From NCBI GenBank assembly GCA_013821025.1, contig JACDHN010000161.1, positions 1 to 6,393 on the forward strand: a DNA stretch of 6,393 bases. The letters run 5' to 3'. Position numbers and translations under genes: made by a program. Source of the DNA: Acidimicrobiia bacterium. GTDB taxonomy: Bacteria; Actinomycetota; Acidimicrobiia; Acidimicrobiales; Ilumatobacteraceae. Under the pieces are notes generated by a model, which was given only the letters and a program-made list of their open reading frames with translations, was not told the origin of the DNA and did not search any database. This document shows positions 1 through 5,374 of the stretch, piece after piece. The first letter of the stretch is position 1. Every line of letters starts with the position of its first letter.

Positions 1-243
1 GCCAGGATGGTCGAGGTTGAAGGCGCCGACCACGGTCACCTTGTCACGGAGCACCGTCGCCACCGGCCAGCCGCAGGCGTGCACGAGCGCACATGCTGCG
101 TCGGCGCTGTGGTCGAGCACCGTCCCCGACCATCGCAGACCCGAGGGCATCCACGGCACGAACTCGTGGACTGCCGCCCACAACCGCTCCCAGGCGGGCC
201 GCAGCGCGGCGAACGGGTACATCGTCAGCGACACGAACGCCAC
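1..243 (-). CDS. PhnD-like substrate-binding-fold protein, N-terminal part (truncated by window edge)
   Basis: This is an 81-codon open frame on the minus strand that runs off the left edge. From the GTG at 243 it begins VAFVSLTMYPFAALRPAWER and later holds LVHACGWPVATVLRDKVTVV (residues 53-72). An opening beta strand ending in a 'SL-MY' motif, then 'LR...W..LW..V', then a 'CG(Y/W)P' motif near residue 57 resembles the stand-alone PhnD/SsuA-type (phosphonate/phosphite) binding proteins. That match is from memory of the family, not a search. The first beta strand starts at the initiator with no signal peptide, so this copy looks cytoplasmic, unlike transport receptors. Other possible starts are GTG at 234 and ATG at 222; GTG 243 keeps the whole first strand. 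No clear Shine-Dalgarno precedes it, and a TGA at 264-262 limits any upstream extension. It is transcribed divergently from the methyltransferase gene. Ligand and role are unknown. Confidence 0.6.
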   Translation of the reverse strand, partial: MAFVSLTMYPFAALRPAWERLWAAVHEFVPWMPSGLRWSGTVLDHSADAACALVHACGWPVATVLRDKVTVVGAFNLDHPG

Positions 244-274
244 GGCGACGACCGTACATGGTCACGCGAGTAGA

Positions 275-302
275 TTCACGATGCGGAACGCAACCGTACT
301 GT
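275..302 (+). promoter_or_regulatory. candidate sigma70-type promoter for the methyltransferase gene
   Basis: TTCACG (275-280) and TACTGT (297-302) are separated by 16 bp and resemble -35 and -10 boxes. They would put the transcription start near 309, about 26 bases before the ATG at 336. The match to consensus is partial, and this rests on inspection only. The whole divergent gap is only 92 bp, so a promoter for each direction has to lie in or near it. I could not pick a convincing minus-strand promoter. Confidence 0.3.
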
Positions 303-313
303 GGAACACTGTG
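298..313 (+). repeat. short direct repeat ACTGTG, 10 bp apart
   Basis: ACTGTG occurs at 298-303 and again at 308-313, a phase of exactly one helical turn. Each copy is followed by a GGAA: GTGGAA ends at 306 and GCGGAA at 318. A further GCGGAA lies at 283-288. The first copy overlaps the candidate -10 box, which is where an operator for a regulator could lie. The units are short and could be chance. Confidence 0.25.
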
Positions 314-335
314 CGGAAAGGGAGCACCACACCAC

Positions 336-1367
336 ATGAGCCGACTGCACGAGCACCTTTCCACCGGCCCCGTCATCTGCGCAGAGGGTTACCTCTTCGA
401 GTTGGAACGACGCGGGTACCTCCAAGCGGGCGCCTTCGTCCCCGAGGTGGTGTTGGAGCACCCTGAGATGGTCGCCCAGCTGCACCGCGAGTTCGTACAC
501 GCCGGCTCGGACGTCGTCGAGGCGTTCACCTACTACGCCCACCGCGAGAAGCTGGCGCTCATCGGGCGAGAGGGCGACCTCGAGGCCATCAACCGTCAGG
601 CGCTGCAGCTCGCCGCCGACGTCGCCGCCGAGCAGTCGTCGTTGCTGGCCGGCAACATCTGCAACTCCAACGTGTTCGATCCCGCAGACCCGTCGTCGCA
701 CGACATCGTCCGCGCCATGTTCACCGAGCAGGTGGCCTGGGCGGCAGAGGCGAACGTCGACTTCGTGATCGGCGAGACCTTTTCGTACGCGCAGGAAGCG
801 CTGATCGCCCTGGAGGTGATCAAGGCCGCAGGGCTCGACGCCGTCATCACCCTGTCGATCCATCGCTCGGTGGACACCCGCGACGGGTGGACCGTCGAGG
901 AGGCGTGCAGGCGCATCGAGGACGCTGGGGCCGACGTCGTGGGGCTCAACTGCATCCGCGGGCCGCGCACCATGCTGCCGCTGATCGAACGCGTCCGGGC
1001 GGCGCTGAGCGGGCCGGTCGCCGCCCTGCCCGTGCCCTATCGCACCACCGAGGACGAACCGACGTTCCAGTCGCTCACCGATCCCGGTGTCGACATTCCA
1101 GGCGACCGTCCGTTCCCGGTGGCGCTCGATCCGCTCACCTGCAACCGCTACGAGATGGGTGAGTTCGCCGCCACCGCCCATGCGCTGGGGGTGGACTACT
1201 TGGGCGTCTGCTGCGGCGCAGGGCCGCATCACATCCGCTCGGTTGCCGAAGCGCTCGGACGCACGCCGCCGGGCAGCAGGTTCACTGCCGACATGAGCAA
1301 GCACGCCTACTTCGGCACCGACCAGCAGCTGAAACCGGGCAACCGGGCCTTCGCCACGGAGCTTTGA
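336..1367 (+). CDS. BHMT-like homocysteine S-methyltransferase family protein
   Basis: A 343-residue cytoplasmic TIM-barrel enzyme of the homocysteine S-methyltransferase family (Pfam Hcy methyltransferase), closest in pattern to betaine-homocysteine methyltransferase (BHMT). Family members move a methyl group from a small methylated donor to homocysteine, giving methionine. The N-terminal RRGYLQAG...EHPE..AQLHREFVHAGSDV region (residues 25-60) follows vertebrate BHMT closely. The zinc ligands are visible as Cys206 in GLNC and Cys292-Cys293 in GVCCG. Glu147 in IGETF matches the homocysteine-binding Glu of BHMT. The usual GDGG loop is replaced by CAEG (15-18), and aromatic donor-site residues differ. 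The protein ends near residue 343, so it lacks most of the C-terminal dimerisation arm of the 406-residue human enzyme. ATG 336 is chosen because AAGGGAG (318-324) precedes it by 11 bases and similarity starts right after it; an upstream in-frame extension is low-complexity and unlike the family. The methyl donor is uncertain. Confidence 0.88.
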   Translation: MSRLHEHLSTGPVICAEGYLFELERRGYLQAGAFVPEVVLEHPEMVAQLHREFVHAGSDVVEAFTYYAHREKLALIGREGDLEAINRQALQLAADVAAEQSSLLAGNICNSNVFDPADPSSHDIVRAMFTEQVAWAAEANVDFVIGETFSYAQEALIALEVIKAAGLDAVITLSIHRSVDTRDGWTVEEACRRIEDAGADVVGLNCIRGPRTMLPLIERVRAALSGPVAALPVPYRTTEDEPTFQSLTDPGVDIPGDRPFPVALDPLTCNRYEMGEFAATAHALGVDYLGVCCGAGPHHIRSVAEALGRTPPGSRFTADMSKHAYFGTDQQLKPGNRAFATEL

Positions 1368-1372
1368 TCAAA
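1363..1372. repeat. 10-bp palindrome TTTGATCAAA holding both convergent stop codons
   Basis: The plus-strand TGA (1365-1367) of the methyltransferase and the minus-strand TGA (1370-1368) of the ATPase gene sit back to back in this perfect palindrome. The convergent genes therefore have zero bases between them. Confidence 0.9.
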
Positions 1373-3476
1373 CGGGGGGCTCCGCCCCCCGTTGACCCCC
1401 CGAAACGCCGATTTCAGGACGGGTTTCGGGGGCTGACTGCTGGAGCGTGCGGAGCTCGTCGACGTCGTAGTGGCAGCGCCAGAAGTGACCGGGCTCTACC
1501 TCTTTGAGCTCAGGTTCTTCGGTCTTGCAGATGTCGCCGATGTAGCGCGGGCAGCGGGTGTGGAACACACATCCCGACGGCGGGTCGGCATGACTCGGGA
1601 TCTCCCCGGTGAGCTTGATGCGCGGTCGCTCGTCGCCATCGACATGCGGTACCGCCGACAGCAGCGCCTCGGTGTACGGATGCTGTGGCGGCCCGAACAC
1701 CGTCTCGGCGGCACCCAGCTCCATCAGCCGGCCGAGGTACAGCACGGCGATGCGGTCGGAGAGGTAGCGCACCACGCCGAGGTCGTGGGAGATGAACAGG
1801 TAGGCGGTGTCGTTCTTCACCTGCAGCTCGGCCAGCAGGTTGAGGATTGCCGCCTGCACCGACACGTCGAGCGCCGAGGTCGGCTCGTCGCACACCACGA
1901 TCTTCGGGTCGCCGGCAAACGCTCTGGCGATCGCCACGCGCTGCTTCAACCCGCCGGACAACTGCGTCGGCTTGGCGCGGATCAGGCGAACGTCGAAGCG
2001 CACCGAGTGGGTCAGGTCGCGCAGCCGGGTGTCGAGCTGCTCACCCCGTGTTCCCATCAGCATGGTCAACGCCCTGCCGATGATGCGTTTGATCGAGAAC
2101 CGCCGGTTGAGTGCGGCGTCGGGGTTCTGGAACACGATCTGCAGTGAGCGCACCTGCTCGCGGTCGCGCTTGCCGATGGCGCCCGCCACCGGCACGCCGT
2201 CGAGCTCGACCACCGAGCCCTCGTCGGGCGTGGTCAGTCCGAGCAGCAGACGGGCCAGCGTGGTCTTGCCGCTGCCCGATTCGCCCACGAGGCCGAGCGT
2301 CTCCCCGGGTGCCAGCGTGAACGTGATGTCCTCGACGGCGCGCACCTCGTGGCCGTCCTGGTGGAACGTCTTGCGCACGTTTCGGGTGCTGATCACCGGG
2401 ACACGGTCGCTCGACTCAGCGGGCCGCTCTTCGGTGACCGCCACGGGCGACGTGTTCCTGGGTAGGTCCTGTGCCTGCTCGTGGAAGTGGCAGCGGCTGA
2501 TGTGCCCGGCGCCGACGTCGTACAGCGGCGGCTCGTCGGTGCGACACACGTCCTGCACCAACGCGCACCGGTCGGCGAACACGCACCCGGGCAGCGTTTC
2601 GCCGAGACCGGGGAGGAAACCGGGGATCGTGTCGAGCCGGCCCTGGTCCTTGCGCGCCCCGGCTCGCGGGATGCAGCGCAGCAGTCCAACCGTGTAGGGG
2701 TGGCGAGGGTTGTGGAACACCTCGTCGACCGTGCCCTGCTCGACGACCCTCCCGGCGTACAGCACCCCGACCTTGTCGCACATGCGCAGGATCACGTCGA
2801 GGTTGTGGCTGATGAACAGCACGCTGGTGCCGAACTCCTGGCGAAGCGCCGCCACGAGGTCGAGCACCTCTGCTTCCACGGTTGCGTCGAGGCCGGTGGT
2901 GGGCTCGTCGAGCATCAGCAGCGTCGGGTCCTTCGCCAACGCCATGGCGATCACCACTCGCTGGTTCATGCCGCCCGACAGCTGATGCGGGTAGCGCCCC
3001 ATCACGCCGGTGGGATCGGAGATCTGAACCTTCTGCAGCATGGCCTTGGCACGATCCTGGGCCTCACTGCCGCCGACGCCCTGCAAGGTGAACACCTCGG
3101 CGACCTGGTCGCCGATGTGGATCGTCGGGTTCAACGCAGACGTCGGGTTCTGATACACCATCGACACCTGCGTCGAGCGCAGCGTGCGCACGTCGGCGTC
3201 GCTCATCGCAAGCAGATCCTTGCCGGCGACATGGATCGATCCGCTGCTGACCCGGCCGTTGCGTGGCAGGTAGTTCAGCGCGGCGAAGGCGGCTGTCGAC
3301 TTGCCGCAGCCCGACTCACCAACCAGACCGTAGGACTCACCTGGCGCGATCGACAGACTGACGCCACGCAGCACCTTCTTCCAGGCGCCACGGACCTTGT
3401 ACTCGACCTCGAGGTCCTCGAGTTCGAGGGCGTTGGCGGTGCTCACTGGCGCCGAGGTGGCGAGTTCTTGGGTCAT
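1368..3476 (-). CDS. fused dual-ATPase subunit (DppD-DppF type) of peptide/nickel-family ABC importer
   Basis: This 702-residue cytoplasmic protein carries two complete nucleotide-binding domains, so one chain replaces the separate DppD and DppF ATPases that power Dpp/Opp import. NBD1: Walker A GESGCGKST (53-61), Q-loop Gln109, signature LSGGM (166-170), Walker B LLMLDEP (186-192), switch His224. NBD2: Walker A GESGSGKTT (398-406), Gln450, LSGGLKQR (506-513), Walker B IVVCDEP (526-532), His564. All catalytic residues are present in both halves, so both sites look competent. Each domain is followed by the Dpp/Opp C-terminal extension with four cysteines: Cys298/304/311/329 and Cys636/642/650/668. 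A loose linker covers about 331-358. The last 30 residues, from about 673, are low-complexity and encoded by hairpin DNA. ATG 3476 overlaps the permease 2 stop as ATGA, and AAAGG (3491-3487) lies 10 bases upstream. An in-frame extension to 3566 is rejected because it lies within the permease gene and looks unlike protein. Confidence 0.95.
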   Translation of the reverse strand: MTQELATSAPVSTANALELEDLEVEYKVRGAWKKVLRGVSLSIAPGESYGLVGESGCGKSTAAFAALNYLPRNGRVSSGSIHVAGKDLLAMSDADVRTLRSTQVSMVYQNPTSALNPTIHIGDQVAEVFTLQGVGGSEAQDRAKAMLQKVQISDPTGVMGRYPHQLSGGMNQRVVIAMALAKDPTLLMLDEPTTGLDATVEAEVLDLVAALRQEFGTSVLFISHNLDVILRMCDKVGVLYAGRVVEQGTVDEVFHNPRHPYTVGLLRCIPRAGARKDQGRLDTIPGFLPGLGETLPGCVFADRCALVQDVCRTDEPPLYDVGAGHISRCHFHEQAQDLPRNTSPVAVTEERPAESSDRVPVISTRNVRKTFHQDGHEVRAVEDITFTLAPGETLGLVGESGSGKTTLARLLLGLTTPDEGSVVELDGVPVAGAIGKRDREQVRSLQIVFQNPDAALNRRFSIKRIIGRALTMLMGTRGEQLDTRLRDLTHSVRFDVRLIRAKPTQLSGGLKQRVAIARAFAGDPKIVVCDEPTSALDVSVQAAILNLLAELQVKNDTAYLFISHDLGVVRYLSDRIAVLYLGRLMELGAAETVFGPPQHPYTEALLSAVPHVDGDERPRIKLTGEIPSHADPPSGCVFHTRCPRYIGDICKTEEPELKEVEPGHFWRCHYDVDELRTLQQSAPETRPEIGVSGGQRGAEPPV
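1371..1393. terminator. GC-rich inverted repeat, probable bidirectional terminator
   Basis: A perfect 10-bp stem, AACGGGGGGC (1371-1380) and GCCCCCCGTT (1384-1393), closes a TCC loop. It starts 4 bases after the methyltransferase stop, where a terminator is expected. For the minus strand it lies inside the final codons of the ATPase gene. Neither side has a true T-run: plus continues GACCCCCC, minus continues TGATCAAAG. If it terminates, it does so as a U-poor hairpin of the type proposed for high-GC bacteria, or as an RNA 3' end stabiliser. Confidence 0.55.
1397..1432. repeat. second inverted repeat within the ATPase 3' coding end
   Basis: CCCCCGAAAC (1397-1406) pairs perfectly with GTTTCGGGGG (1423-1432) around a 16-base loop. 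It is three bases from the first hairpin and lies entirely inside the C-terminal coding region of the minus-strand ATPase gene. It may form a tandem terminator with the 1371-1393 stem, or compete with it through the shared runs of G and C. Confidence 0.5.
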
Positions 3477-4414
3477 CGTTCGAACGCCTTTGCGATTCCG
3501 TCGGCCATCATGTTGACGCCGATCACGAGCGTGGCGATGGCGAGCGCCGGGAACAGCACCGGCCACCAGTACCCGCCGCTGATCAGTCCGTAGTGCTCGA
3601 ACACCTGCAGTCCCCAGTCAGGAGCGGGTGGCTGGATGCCGAAGCCGAGGAAGCTCAAGGTGGCGACGGTGAAGATGGCGTATCCCAGCCGCACGGTGAA
3701 CTCCACCATCACCGGCCCCATCACGTTCGGCAGGATCTCGGCGAACAGAATGTACGTAGTGCGCTCATTGCGCAACTGCGCCGCCGAGACGTATTCCATC
3801 TCGCGCTCCTGCAGCACCGCCGCTCGCACGGTCCTGGCGATGATCGGCGCGAACACGAGGGCGATCACGAGGATCACGGTCCAGCGGGACGGGCCGAGCG
3901 AGACGATCGCCAGCAGGCCGATGATCACGGTGGGCAGCGCCAGGAAGGCGTCGATGAAGCGGCTCAGCATGTTGTCGACGGCACCCCGGAAGTAGCCCGT
4001 GACGAGTCCCAGAGCGGTGCCGAAAACGGTGGCCAGGATCGTGGCGATCGGCGCCACGATCAGGATGTCGCGGGCGCCGACGATCACTCTCGAGAGCACG
4101 TCGCGCCCCACACGATCGGTGCCGAACGGATACGTGCCGTTCGGGCTCGTCAGATCCTTCAGCGGGTCAGTGGCGAACGGGTCGTTCGGGGCGATGGCGT
4201 TGCCGAAGATCGCGCAGACGACCCACACCAGAACGATCAGAGCGCCGACGACGAACACCTTGGAGCGAAGCAGCAGGCGCAACCGCTCGCGTTGGGCGGC
4301 GCGTTCCTCGGTCGAAGTGGTATCGGGTCTCACCGCCCCGGCCAGGATGGGATCGGCGCCGGGAAGATCGGACGTCGATGCGGTCATCGGTTCGCCAGCA
4401 CAGTCATGATTCAC
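3473..4414 (-). CDS. dppC: ABC transporter permease, DppC/OppC type
   Basis: An inner-membrane channel subunit of 313 residues from the GTG at 4414, typical for DppC. It pairs with permease 1 to form the translocation pore. A hydrophilic N-terminal tail (1-50) comes first, then a first membrane segment (about 53-75) and the family motif YPFGTDRVGRDVLSR (95-109). Further hydrophobic spans lie near 115-140, 152-173, 177-195, 237-257 and 285-305. The coupling (EAA-type) loop is at about 207-230, ending in ILPN; at its normally conserved glycine it has Asn216. Start choice is uncertain. GTG 4414 overlaps the upstream permease stop by 11 bases, but its SD-like GGGAG touches it. ATG 4387 would give 304 residues and, though its own SD is weak, could be reached by coupling through a 7-codon frame. 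The 3' end overlaps the ATPase start by 4 bases. The substrate cannot be read from the permease. Confidence 0.93.
   Translation of the reverse strand: MNHDCAGEPMTASTSDLPGADPILAGAVRPDTTSTEERAAQRERLRLLLRSKVFVVGALIVLVWVVCAIFGNAIAPNDPFATDPLKDLTSPNGTYPFGTDRVGRDVLSRVIVGARDILIVAPIATILATVFGTALGLVTGYFRGAVDNMLSRFIDAFLALPTVIIGLLAIVSLGPSRWTVILVIALVFAPIIARTVRAAVLQEREMEYVSAAQLRNERTTYILFAEILPNVMGPVMVEFTVRLGYAIFTVATLSFLGFGIQPPAPDWGLQVFEHYGLISGGYWWPVLFPALAIATLVIGVNMMADGIAKAFER
4384..4407 (-). other. possible 7-codon coupling minicistron between the two permease genes
   Basis: The frame ATG ACT GTG CTG GCG AAC CGA TGA encodes MTVLANR. Its ATG overlaps the permease 1 stop (ATGA at 4407-4404) and its TGA overlaps the internal permease 2 ATG (ATGA at 4387-4384). 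GGGAG (4418-4414) stands six bases before its ATG, a well-placed Shine-Dalgarno. It could relay ribosomes by termination and reinitiation. It may equally be chance, with GTG 4414 as the true permease start. No function is claimed for the peptide. Confidence 0.25.
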
Positions 4415-5357
4415 TCCCGAGGCGCACGCGCGGGTTCAGGACGGAGTAGAGGATGTCGGCGGCAAGCGTGGCGACGAGGTACACGACCCCGACGAGCAAG
4501 ACCCCCGTCTGTAGGACAGGGATGTCCTTCCTTTGCGCCGCCTCGAACAGCGCCTTGCCCAGACCGTTGTAGTTGAAGATCAACTCGATCACGACGAGTC
4601 CGCCGATCATGTAGCCGATCTGAGTAGCGACGACGGCAATGGTGGGTAGCAGCGAGTTGCGCAGCACGTGCTGGCGCACGACCGTGCGCTGCGGCAGCCC
4701 TTTGATGATCGCCGTCCGTGTGTAGTCGGCATCGAGCGCCTCGAGCGTGCCCGCCCGCGCCATTCTGGCGATGTAGCCGAACAGCACGAACACCAGGCAG
4801 ATGGCCGGCAGGATCAGGTAGTAGACCTGCTCGAACACGTTGGAACCTGGCGGCGCCGTTGCGGTCGGCTTGAAGATGCCGAGTCCCAGCGGGAAGATCA
4901 CGATCAGCAACACGGCCCACACGAAGTCGGGCACCGCCGTCGCCGACAAACCCCCGAGTGAGATGGTCCGGTCGCGGAGGGTGCCTTCCTTCAGCGCTGC
5001 GTACACGCCGCCGAGGATCGCCAACGGGACGACGATCAAGAATGCGAGCAGCGCCAGCTTCGCCGAGTTGACGACGGAGTCTCCGATGATGTCGAAGACC
5101 GACCGTTGCTGGATGGCAGAGGTGCCCATGTCACCGGTCAGCAATCCCGTGACCCAGTCCCAGTACTGCACGACGAGTGACCGGTCGGTGCCGAGCTGGC
5201 TGTTGAGCTCGTCGACCGATGCCTGGTCGGCGAGCGGGCCGAGGATGTTCCTGGCGACGTTGCCGGGCAGCACCTGCGAGGCGACGAACACGAGGATGCT
5301 GAGGATCAGCAGGGTGACGATGCTCAACAGGATCCTGGTTGCGATGAATCGTTTCAT
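4404..5357 (-). CDS. dppB: ABC transporter permease, DppB/OppB type
   Basis: An inner-membrane permease of 317 residues, the usual DppB size, forming the pore with permease 2. It opens with the typical short cytoplasmic MKRFIATRIL followed by a membrane span (about 9-28). Then comes the extracytoplasmic region LPGNVARNILG...LGTDRSLVVQYWDW (30-68), a hallmark of DppB proteins. Hydrophobic spans follow near 98-120, 135-160, 178-198, 238-262 and 283-305. The ATPase-coupling loop is well conserved: DYTRTAIIKGLPQRTVVRQH (211-230) continuing to RNSLLP, with Gly220 in place. The C-terminus NPRVRLG is also typical. ATG 5357 is chosen because GGAG (5369-5366) lies eight bases upstream and the first membrane segment follows at once. 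The frame is open for another 160 codons upstream, but that stretch is antisense-type noise across the binding-protein gene. It lies 17 bp after the binding-protein stop. Confidence 0.95.
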   Translation of the reverse strand: MKRFIATRILLSIVTLLILSILVFVASQVLPGNVARNILGPLADQASVDELNSQLGTDRSLVVQYWDWVTGLLTGDMGTSAIQQRSVFDIIGDSVVNSAKLALLAFLIVVPLAILGGVYAALKEGTLRDRTISLGGLSATAVPDFVWAVLLIVIFPLGLGIFKPTATAPPGSNVFEQVYYLILPAICLVFVLFGYIARMARAGTLEALDADYTRTAIIKGLPQRTVVRQHVLRNSLLPTIAVVATQIGYMIGGLVVIELIFNYNGLGKALFEAAQRKDIPVLQTGVLLVGVVYLVATLAADILYSVLNPRVRLGSES

Positions 5358-5374
5358 GGGGTCATCTCCGACGT

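Noticed and set aside
93..335. N-terminal extension of the methyltransferase to an upstream in-frame start
   Set aside because: The extension is Arg/Thr/Pro-rich, crosses the divergent promoter gap and overlaps the PhnD-like gene; ATG 336 has a ribosome binding site and matches the family N-terminus.
44..376. 110-codon minus-strand frame across the left intergenic region
   Set aside because: It overlaps the start of the methyltransferase gene and is Arg-rich; the alternative minus frame at 1-243 gives a plausible PhnD-like N-terminus.
276..1304. Long minus-strand open frame antisense to the methyltransferase
   Set aside because: Arg/His/Val/Gly-rich composition typical of a GC-rich shadow frame; no recognisable motif, while the plus strand encodes a clear enzyme.
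1371..1432. Riboswitch or mobile-element end at the G/C-run repeats
   Set aside because: No target duplication, transposase or known aptamer pattern; a terminator-like role between convergent genes is the simplest reading.
3473..3476. Frameshift or gene fusion between permease 2 and the ATPase
   Set aside because: The ATGA overlap is a normal translational coupling joint; both proteins have complete ends.
3477..3566. 30-residue N-terminal extension of the fused ATPase
   Set aside because: It lies wholly inside the permease 2 coding sequence, is Arg-rich and unlike the family; ATG 3476 with its ATGA overlap is better.
2481..4576. Two long plus-strand open frames (2481-3593 and 3593-4576) opposite the ATPase and permease genes
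   Set aside because: His/Arg/Gln-rich low-complexity translations with no domain; they lie antisense to genes with full motifs.
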